Shown here: one piece after another, positions 17,994-24,761 of the stretch
Layout: each line of letters opens with the position of its first letter
Numbering within the stretch: position 1 is the stretch's first letter
Source: Telluria beijingensis
GTDB taxonomy: Bacteria; Pseudomonadota; Gammaproteobacteria; Burkholderiales; Burkholderiaceae_D
DNA length: 64,000 nt
Direction of reading: 5' to 3'
NCBI RefSeq assembly: GCF_030770395.1
Contig: NZ_CP132480.1
Location: 1,976,713 to 2,040,712 of the forward strand
Made by a program: the position numbers and the translations under genes
The notes under the pieces: generated by a model
Database searches by the model: none
Told to the model about the DNA's origin: nothing
What the model saw: only the letters and a program-made list of their open reading frames with translations

Positions 17994-19505
17994 TCAGCCT
18001 TTGCGCACCGCGCAATGCTTGGCGATGTACTCGTCATGCGTTGGCATCACATCCACGCATTTGCGGATTACATCGCGCACGCTGCCCATATAGTCGGCGA
18101 TGTCCGCCTCGGACTGGGTATCGGCCAGCGGGTGGTAGCCGTCGACCGGCATGTTCTGCCCTTCCAATACCTGCAACCAGCCGACTTCCGAAAACAGCTC
18201 GTTATCGACCCGCACGATCTTGCCGCGCGAGCGGTACAGGTCCATCTTCTGGCGCAGGGTATCGGGAATCGCCATATTGGCGCATTCGGTCCAGTAGGCC
18301 GAATCGGTGCGCTGGTTCAGGTGGTAGTGCAGGATGATGAAGTCGCGCACGCGCTCGTACTCGAAGCGCGACTGGCGGTTGAATTCGATCCGGTCGGTAT
18401 CGCTGAAACGGCGGTCCGGGAAAAATTCGACCAGGCGCGCGATCGCTGACTGGATCAGGTGGATGCTGGTCGACTCGATCGGCTCCAGGAAACCACCGGC
18501 CAGGCCCATCGCGACCACGTTGCGGTTCCAGGCCTGCTTGCGCATGCCGGTACGGAACCTGATCAGGCGCGGTTCGGCCAGCGCGCGGCCGTCGAGATTC
18601 GACAGCAGGGTCGCCGTCGCCTCGTCGTCGCTGATGAAGCGGCTGCAGTAGACGTGGCCGTTGCCGGTGCGGTGCTGCAGCGGGATGCGCCACTGCCAGC
18701 CCGACTTGTGCGCGGTCGCGCGCGTGAACGGCGTCAGCGCCGGCACCGATTCGCAGGGCACGGCCAGCGCGCGGTCGGCCGGCAGCCAGTGGTGCCAGTC
18801 TTCGTAGCCGGTCTCCAGGGTTTGCTCGATCAGCAGGCCGCGGAAGCCCGAGCAGTCGATGAACAGTTCGCCCTCGACGCGCTGGCCGCCTTCCAGCTCG
18901 ACCGCCTCGATGAACCCGTCCGGCTCGCGCTGGATGGCGCGGGTGATCTTGCCTTCGATGCGCGTCACGCCGCGCTGTTCGGACAGTTTTCTCAGGTATT
19001 TCGCATACAGGCTGGCGTCGAAGTGGTAGGCGTAGGCGATGTCGCCCAGCGGCGAATTCGGTACATCGGTACGGGCCGGCATGAACTTGCCAGCCTTGGC
19101 CGCCATGCGCGTGATCGAATACTCCTCGAGCGGCGCGGCCTTGCCCAGCGCGCGCATCTTGTGCCAGTACTGTTCGAACGGCACCGTGGCCAGGTCCTGG
19201 CCCATGCGGCCGAAGCCGTGCATGTAGCGCTCGCCCAGCTTGCCCCAGTTGACGAACTCGACGCCCAGCTTGAAGGTGCCCATCGTCTCGCGCATGAATT
19301 CGTTCTCGTCGATCCCGACCACGCGGTTGAAGCGCTGGATCATCGGGATGGTCGCCTCGCCCACGCCGACGATGCCGATCTCGTCCGACTCGACGAGCCG
19401 GATGTTGTAGCGGCCGTTCAGCATGCTCGAAAGCGCCGCCGCCGTCATCCAGCCCGCGGTGCCGCCGCCCACGATGACGATGTCCTTGATTGCCTGGTTT
19501 TCCAT
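17994..19505 (-). CDS. Tryptophan-halogenase-family flavoprotein
   Basis: 503 residues. FAD-binding GGGTAGW at the N-terminus, GVGEATIP, TFKLGVEF with Lys79 (the catalytic lysine position of PrnA/RebH), GWQWRIP (the WxWxIP signature of flavin halogenases, 269-275) and LEPIESTSIH with Glu344 at the PrnA Glu346 position. Catalytic residues are thus retained. Family members halogenate tryptophan or other indoles with FADH2. Those linked to TonB receptors have unknown substrates, and no partner flavin reductase is visible here. The start was set at ATG 19505; an open frame runs further upstream into the receptor gene but is only a mirror of it. Located between two TonB receptor genes on the same strand. 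Confidence 0.9.
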   Translation of the reverse strand: MENQAIKDIVIVGGGTAGWMTAAALSSMLNGRYNIRLVESDEIGIVGVGEATIPMIQRFNRVVGIDENEFMRETMGTFKLGVEFVNWGKLGERYMHGFGRMGQDLATVPFEQYWHKMRALGKAAPLEEYSITRMAAKAGKFMPARTDVPNSPLGDIAYAYHFDASLYAKYLRKLSEQRGVTRIEGKITRAIQREPDGFIEAVELEGGQRVEGELFIDCSGFRGLLIEQTLETGYEDWHHWLPADRALAVPCESVPALTPFTRATAHKSGWQWRIPLQHRTGNGHVYCSRFISDDEATATLLSNLDGRALAEPRLIRFRTGMRKQAWNRNVVAMGLAGGFLEPIESTSIHLIQSAIARLVEFFPDRRFSDTDRIEFNRQSRFEYERVRDFIILHYHLNQRTDSAYWTECANMAIPDTLRQKMDLYRSRGKIVRVDNELFSEVGWLQVLEGQNMPVDGYHPLADTQSEADIADYMGSVRDVIRKCVDVMPTHDEYIAKHCAVRKG

Positions 19506-19531
19506 GTTTTCTGCCCTAGTCTCTTCCAACG

Positions 19532-19555
19532 AAAAACAACCCCCGGGGCCGGGGG
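19532..19555 (-). terminator. Rho-independent terminator of second TonB receptor gene
   Basis: CCCCCGG (19540-19546) and CCGGGGG (19549-19555) form a GC stem; the minus strand continues TTGTTTTT. It lies 33 bases after the receptor stop and about 30 bases before the halogenase start. A weak half-operator, TGTAGT-CCG-GCTTGC, is at 19571-19585. Confidence 0.8.
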
Positions 19556-19587
19556 CCGCGAGGGTTGCATTGTAGTCCGGCTTGCTA

Positions 19588-22473
19588 TCAGAACTTGTAG
19601 TTGGCGCCGAACTGGTAAGTGCGGCCGTACACGACGCGACGGGTAATCGAATCCGGATTATCCGTGTACTCCTGGTATGGCGCGTTGTTCCAGTTGTTCG
19701 CCTGGGCGAACACCGACAGGCCCTTGGCGAAGCCCGACTGGATCTCGTACGAGACCTGGAAGTCGACGATGGTCTCGCCCTTGACGAAGGTGTACTGCAG
19801 CGTGTCCGAGAAGTCCGGCGACTGGCCCAGGAAGTCCGAACGCTTGCGCGCCGCGGCGGCGATCTGGAAGCCGTTCTTTTCGTAGTACAGGCGCAGATTG
19901 CTGACCTTGCGCGACAGGCCCGGCAGCGGAATCGACTGCGCCGCGGTCTGCACGTTGCCGAAGCCCAGCGCCGGGATGTCGATCGCGGAACTGGTGTACG
20001 AGTGGTTGGCCAGCACGCCGAAGCCATCCAGCCACGAATGCACCATGTTCAGCGGGACGTTCACCGCCAGCTCGTAACCGCGGATGCGGCCGCCTTCGCC
20101 GTTTTCAGGACGGTTCAGCACGCCGATGGTCGAGCCTTCGAACGTGCCCGAAGTCGGCAGCGGCGTGGTCGACGTGACCCATGGCGCGAAGTCGTATTCC
20201 GACGGCGTGCGCAGGATGAAGCTGTCGAGCTTCTTGTAGAAGCCGGCCACGCTGACATAACCCTTCTTGGCGAAGTATTTTTCGTACGACAGGTCGAACG
20301 ATTTCGCTTCGAACGGCTTCAGGAGCGGGTTGCCGCCGCCGCCGCTGATGAACGGGTTGGCGACGCTGGTGTTCACGCCGAAGCCGATGCCGCCGCGCAG
20401 GTCGTCCAGGCTCGGACGCGACAGCACCTTGGCCACGCCCATGCGCAGCACCTGGTCGTTGTTCAGGTCGAACGACAGGTTCAGGCTCGGCAGCACGTTC
20501 CAGTAATCGGCGGTGTCTTCCGCGCGCACCACCGGGCACGAGGCCGCCGTCTCGCCGGTGCAGTTGCCGCTGTTGTAGCCGCCGCCGGTCTGCTTGGTGT
20601 GCACGAACTGGGTGCCCACGTTGCCGCGGTAATCGAAGCCGAACAGCTGGCCGTTCAGGTCGCCCATCACGTAGGCGGTCTGCACGGTTTCCTTGACGTC
20701 CCACAGCTTGGTCAGGATGTCGGCATTGACCTTCTCGGCCAGTTCGTACACGGTGCCCAGCGAACCGAGCGGGTTCCAGGATGCGACCGGGATGCCGGTG
20801 GTGCCGGCCGTGTTCGGGGTGCTGTCCGGCATCGGCACGGCGCCGTACAGGTCGCCGCCGACGATCATCAGGCGGCCTTCTTCGCCGGTGCGGCGTTTTT
20901 CGCGGTCGGTGAAGTTGTAGCCGAACTGGAGGGCCGATACCGGACCCCACTCAGTGTCGCGCTTGGCGTTCAGGCGGATCGCCTTGAGCGTGTCCGCGAT
21001 ATGGGGCTGGGCCAGGTAGCCGGCCTGCGCCAGCGGCTCGGCCGCGGTGCCCGACCAGCCGTTCACGTCGGTCAGGCGGGCGATGTTCGGATCCGAATAA
21101 TCCAGGCCGGTGCGGTAGGCGACATCGGCGTAGTTCAGGCCATTGAAGCCGGTCCACGAGATGGTGTCCAGGTTGGTGGCGTTGCCCGGCAGGCCGGCGG
21201 TGGTTTCGTAGCGCGAGCTCAGCTTGGTCGCCTTGGACCAGGTGATGTCGGCGCTGGTATCCCACTCGCCCAGTTTCAGCTCGTTCTTCCAGCCGACCGT
21301 CTTCAGGTCGTCCTCGGCCGCTTCGATGTGGTTGCGGATGACGGCCTTGTAGTTGGTCAGGGTGCCGCTGGTGGCGATGCCGTTCGATACGGTGACGTCC
21401 TGCAGCACGCCGACCGGGTCATAGCGGCCCGATTCGTTGTTGCCGATCGCACCTTCCAGGCCGGTACGCTTGAAGCCCGTTTCGCCGGCCGAATAGAACA
21501 GGTCGACGGTGGAGCGGAAGTTGCGGTTCGGACGCCATTGCAGCGAGGCGAAGGCGCCGTCGCGGTTGTGGTAGCCGGTCTCGGTGTCGGCGGTGAAGCC
21601 GGTCGGTACGCGCACGTTCTGGCCGTTGTACGGCAGTTCGGCCGTGTTGCCGCCCCATGCGTCGAACTTGCGCTGTTCGCCGCCGGTCTCGTCGTACGAG
21701 GTCAGGCCGACCGCGAGGCCGATGGTGCGGTTGGCGAACTGGTCGATGTACGACAGCGAGAAGCGGTCGCCATCGCCTTCTTCGTTGGTGCGCACGCCCA
21801 GGCGGCTCTTCTTGTAGTTGACGGCGACCACGCGCTTGCCGAAGTCGAGCGGCTGCACGGTCTTGAGGTCGATGGTCGCGGCCAGGCCCGAACCGATCAC
21901 GCTCGCGTCCGGGGTTTTATAGATCACGACGCCGCCCATCAGCTCGGACGGGAACAGGTCGAATTCGGGGTTGCGGGCGTTGCCCGTCGAGGCCATTTCG
22001 CGGCCGTTGAGCAGGGTGCCGTTGAAGCTCGGCGACAAGCCGCGCACCGAGATTTCGGACGCGCGTCCCGAACCGCGGCTGCGCTGGGCGGTCACGCCCG
22101 GCAGACGTGCGATCGATTCGGCTACCGAGGAGTCGGGCAGTTTGCCGATGTCTTCGGCCGAAATCGCTTCGACGATGGAATTGGAGTTGCGCTTGACCGA
22201 GATCGCCGCTTCGATGCCCTGGCGGATGCCGGTCACGGTGACGGTGGAGACGTTCGGGGTCGGCGCCGCTGCCGGCGTCGCGATGACTTCGCTAGTGGCG
22301 GCCGCGGTCGGGGTGTTCGGTGCGACGGCGGTTTGCTCCGCGCTGCCCGAGGCCTGGGCGAAGGCCTGGCCGGCCAGCGCCGACAGCAGGACGGCGCAGC
22401 CCGCGGCGAACGGGTTCAAGGGGAATGCGGTACGCGCCGACTTGCCGGCGCGCCTGGTGGCGGTAGCTTTCAT
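19588..22473 (-). CDS. TonB-dependent receptor, Xanthomonas/Caulobacter type
   Basis: 961 residues. Basic N-terminus and signal peptide to about AGQAFAQA, an Ala/Pro/Thr-rich segment, then TonB box-like STVTVTGIRQGI. The plug contains EAISAEDIGKLPDSSVAESIARLPG, ISVRGLSP and LLNGREMAS, followed by a long barrel ending in FGANYKF. Same subfamily as the receptor at 14887-17556 but clearly divergent, so the two may take different glucan lengths (inference). Start at ATG 22473 because GAGGAGACCC lies directly upstream; a 21-residue longer reading lacks signal-like character. The upstream region shares operator copies with the divergent GH13 gene. Confidence 0.93.
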   Translation of the reverse strand: MKATATRRAGKSARTAFPLNPFAAGCAVLLSALAGQAFAQASGSAEQTAVAPNTPTAAATSEVIATPAAAPTPNVSTVTVTGIRQGIEAAISVKRNSNSIVEAISAEDIGKLPDSSVAESIARLPGVTAQRSRGSGRASEISVRGLSPSFNGTLLNGREMASTGNARNPEFDLFPSELMGGVVIYKTPDASVIGSGLAATIDLKTVQPLDFGKRVVAVNYKKSRLGVRTNEEGDGDRFSLSYIDQFANRTIGLAVGLTSYDETGGEQRKFDAWGGNTAELPYNGQNVRVPTGFTADTETGYHNRDGAFASLQWRPNRNFRSTVDLFYSAGETGFKRTGLEGAIGNNESGRYDPVGVLQDVTVSNGIATSGTLTNYKAVIRNHIEAAEDDLKTVGWKNELKLGEWDTSADITWSKATKLSSRYETTAGLPGNATNLDTISWTGFNGLNYADVAYRTGLDYSDPNIARLTDVNGWSGTAAEPLAQAGYLAQPHIADTLKAIRLNAKRDTEWGPVSALQFGYNFTDREKRRTGEEGRLMIVGGDLYGAVPMPDSTPNTAGTTGIPVASWNPLGSLGTVYELAEKVNADILTKLWDVKETVQTAYVMGDLNGQLFGFDYRGNVGTQFVHTKQTGGGYNSGNCTGETAASCPVVRAEDTADYWNVLPSLNLSFDLNNDQVLRMGVAKVLSRPSLDDLRGGIGFGVNTSVANPFISGGGGNPLLKPFEAKSFDLSYEKYFAKKGYVSVAGFYKKLDSFILRTPSEYDFAPWVTSTTPLPTSGTFEGSTIGVLNRPENGEGGRIRGYELAVNVPLNMVHSWLDGFGVLANHSYTSSAIDIPALGFGNVQTAAQSIPLPGLSRKVSNLRLYYEKNGFQIAAAARKRSDFLGQSPDFSDTLQYTFVKGETIVDFQVSYEIQSGFAKGLSVFAQANNWNNAPYQEYTDNPDSITRRVVYGRTYQFGANYKF

Positions 22474-22561
22474 GGGTCTCCTCGATGGAAGGCTCGTCCC
22501 CTCCACGGCTCGGGCCGGGTGGTCTCGCCTCAACAATTTTTATCAGCTTCCGACTGCCTAC

Positions 22562-22576
22562 TGTACTAAAACTAGA
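22562..22576. promoter_or_regulatory. Putative operator at second TonB receptor promoter
   Basis: TGTACT-AAA-ACTAGA, 89 bases upstream of the receptor start codon. With its flank it repeats the 16-base block ATCTAGTTTTARTACA seen at the first receptor promoter. Confidence 0.6.
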
Positions 22577-22646
22577 TTCTTGCAATCGGAAAACTGTGTC
22601 TATTGACAATGATGGCAGGTTTCAACAAAAACAGTTTCGCGCTCGT

Positions 22647-22661
22647 TGTACTCAGGCTACA
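22647..22661. promoter_or_regulatory. Putative maltodextrin-regulon operator
   Basis: TGTACT-CAG-GCTACA, differing by one base from the site at 17780-17794. It lies in the divergent intergenic region between the second receptor gene and the GH13 gene. Confidence 0.55.
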
Positions 22662-22743
22662 GAATTCGGCCTCATTTGCCGTCGTCATACGACAATCGCT
22701 CTGTTTCTGAAGGAAATCTGAAGATTCCATATGAGGCAAAAGA

Positions 22744-22758
22744 AGTAGTTCCACTAGA
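22744..22758. promoter_or_regulatory. Putative operator upstream of GH13 promoter
   Basis: AGTAGT-TCC-ACTAGA, ending 16 bases before the -35 hexamer of the predicted GH13 promoter. Its extension ACTAGATGCA also occurs at 17661-17670. Confidence 0.5.
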
Positions 22759-22774
22759 TGCAGTGCCAGGTGTA

Positions 22775-22802
22775 TTGATTGTTTGCACCAGATTTCTATA
22801 GT
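22775..22802 (+). promoter_or_regulatory. Predicted sigma-70 promoter of GH13-glycosidase pair
   Basis: TTGATT (22775-22780), 16-base spacer, TATAGT (22797-22802). The predicted start near 22809 leaves a leader of about 100 bases that contains the operator copy at 22861-22875. Nothing else was seen in the gene-free stretch 22474-22907. Confidence 0.5.
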
Positions 22803-22860
22803 AATCTTCGGCCAACACAACAACATTTTGCGCCTTATCGCTACCCATCAAGCATGGTTT

Positions 22861-22875
22861 TGTAGTCTTACTACC
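22861..22875. promoter_or_regulatory. Putative operator in GH13 leader
   Basis: TGTAGT-CTT-ACTACC, the most symmetrical copy (GTAGT-N3-ACTAC), 33 bases before the GH13 start codon and downstream of the predicted promoter, a roadblock-type position. Confidence 0.6.
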
Positions 22876-22907
22876 TTGCTGCATGAGGAGCGACGACGCC
22901 CTACATC

Positions 22908-24761
22908 ATGAGACAACTCCTCGCCAGCATCGTGCTCGGCAGCGCCTCGTTCGCCGCCTGTGCCCAGCCCACCGCCATCGCCCACATGGAGCCGCCGTTC
23001 TGGTGGGCCGGCATGCAGCATCCCCAGGTCCAGCTGATGGTCCATGGCGACAAGATCGCCGAACTGCAGCCGCAACTGGCCTATCCCGGCGTGCGCATCG
23101 CCAGCGTGACCCGCACCCCGAACCCCAACTACCTGTTCATCGACCTGGCGCTCGATCCGGCGGTCAAGCCGGGCAGCTTCGACATCGCCTTCAACGGCGC
23201 TGGCCGCACGGCCAGCTACACCTACCGCCTGCTCGAGCGCGAACCCGGCTCGGCCAAGCGCCAGGGCTTTTCCAGCAAGGATGCGATCTACCAGATCATG
23301 CCGGACCGCTTCGCCAACGGCGACCCGTCCAATGACAGTGTCGACGGCATGCCGGACAAGCTCGACCGCAAGGGCGGCCTGGGCCGCCATGGCGGCGACA
23401 TCAAGGGCATCATCGACCGCCTGGATTACGTCGCCGGCCTGGGCTTCACCCAGCTGTGGCCAACGCCGCTCGTCGAAAACAATATGCCGGGCTACTCGTA
23501 CCACGGCTATGCGGCGACCGACCTGTACAAGATCGACCCGCGCTACGGCAGCAACGAGGATTTCAAGCGCCTGTCGCAGGAAGCGAAGAAGCACGGCATC
23601 GGCATCATCCAGGACGTGGTGCTGTCGCACATCGGCAGCCACCACTGGTGGATGAAGGACATGCCGGCCCCGGACTGGATCAACTACAACGACAAGTTCG
23701 TGCCGACCCACCACTACCACACGGCGGTGCAGGACCCGTACGGCTCGAAGGAAGACGCCGACAACTTCACGCGCGGCTGGTTCGTCAAGAGCATGCCCGA
23801 CATGAACCAGTCCAATCCGCTGGTGGCGAATTACCTCATCCAGAACAATATCTGGTGGATCGAGTACGCCGGCCTGTCGGGCCTGCGGATCGACACCTTC
23901 GGCTATTCGGACAAGCCGTTCCTGGCGGAGTACACCAGGCGCCTGATGGCCGAATACCCGAACCTGAACCTGGTCGGCGAGGAGTGGAGCACCAAGGTGC
24001 CGGTGGTGGCCTACTGGCAGCGCGGCAAGCAGAACTTCGACGGCTACCAGGCCTATACGCCGAGCCTGATGGACTTCCCGGTCGCCGAGGCGATGCGCAA
24101 GGCGCTGGCCGACAAGAAGGGCGGCAACGTATTCACCGACGTCTACGAGACGCTGTCGCTGGACTACCTGTATCCGGAGCCGGGCAACCTGGTCCTGTTC
24201 GCCGACAACCACGACATGTCGCGCATCTACAGCGAAGTGGGCGAGGACTTCGACAAGTACCGCATGGCGATGATCTTCATGATGACGGCGCCGCGCATCC
24301 CGCAGTTCTACACCGGCGACGAGATCCTGATGACCAGCGCCGTCGGCGAGCGCAACGACGCCACCTACCGCACCCCGTTCCCGGGCGGCTGGGCCGGCGA
24401 CAAGGTCGATGCTTTCAAGGGCGTCGGCCTGAACGCGAAACAGCGCGCGGCGCAGGACTTCGTGCGCAAGCTGGCCAACTGGCGCAAGGGCCAGCCGGTC
24501 ATCCATCACGGCAAGATGATGCACTACGGGCCGCAAGACAACACCTGGGTCTACTTCCGCTACGACGACGAGAAGAAGGTGCTGGTCGCCTTCAACAACA
24601 ATACGAAGGAAAAGGCGCTGGACGTCGACCGCTTCCGCGAGATGCTCACGGGCGTGACGAGCGGCGTCGATGCCCTGACCGGCAAGACCTATGACCTGCG
24701 CGAAAAACTGACCCTGGCGCCGCGCGCGGCCATCGTCCTCGAACTGGCGGCGCCCCAATGA
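22908..24761 (+). CDS. GH13 amylase, cyclomaltodextrinase/neopullulanase-like
   Basis: 617 residues. Signal peptide to about residue 19, an N-terminal beta-sandwich (about 20-110, MEPPFWWAGMQHPQVQLMVHG, typical of the cyclomaltodextrinase N domain), then the catalytic barrel. Motifs: DVVLSHIG (236-243), GLRIDTFGYSD with nucleophile Asp329, VGEEWS with Glu359, FADNHD with Asp436. A C-terminal beta domain follows. It would cleave cyclodextrins, pullulan or maltodextrins in the periplasm or at the outer membrane. Its stop overlaps the next start as ATGA, so the two are translationally coupled. AGGAG lies rather far (about 15 bases) upstream of the start. Confidence 0.92.
   Translation: MRQLLASIVLGSASFAACAQPTAIAHMEPPFWWAGMQHPQVQLMVHGDKIAELQPQLAYPGVRIASVTRTPNPNYLFIDLALDPAVKPGSFDIAFNGAGRTASYTYRLLEREPGSAKRQGFSSKDAIYQIMPDRFANGDPSNDSVDGMPDKLDRKGGLGRHGGDIKGIIDRLDYVAGLGFTQLWPTPLVENNMPGYSYHGYAATDLYKIDPRYGSNEDFKRLSQEAKKHGIGIIQDVVLSHIGSHHWWMKDMPAPDWINYNDKFVPTHHYHTAVQDPYGSKEDADNFTRGWFVKSMPDMNQSNPLVANYLIQNNIWWIEYAGLSGLRIDTFGYSDKPFLAEYTRRLMAEYPNLNLVGEEWSTKVPVVAYWQRGKQNFDGYQAYTPSLMDFPVAEAMRKALADKKGGNVFTDVYETLSLDYLYPEPGNLVLFADNHDMSRIYSEVGEDFDKYRMAMIFMMTAPRIPQFYTGDEILMTSAVGERNDATYRTPFPGGWAGDKVDAFKGVGLNAKQRAAQDFVRKLANWRKGQPVIHHGKMMHYGPQDNTWVYFRYDDEKKVLVAFNNNTKEKALDVDRFREMLTGVTSGVDALTGKTYDLREKLTLAPRAAIVLELAAPQ

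Noticed and set aside
17785..18015. 76-residue minus-strand open frame
   Set aside because: Runs through the halogenase terminator and operator sites, with no domain or ribosome site.
19506..20027. N-terminal extension of the halogenase-like protein
   Set aside because: The added ~174 residues are an off-frame reading of the TonB receptor gene and cross its terminator; the FAD loop begins right after ATG 19505.
22572..22884. Short open frames of 70-84 codons between the second receptor and the GH13 gene
   Set aside because: No ribosome site, no recognisable protein, and they cover promoter and operator sequences.
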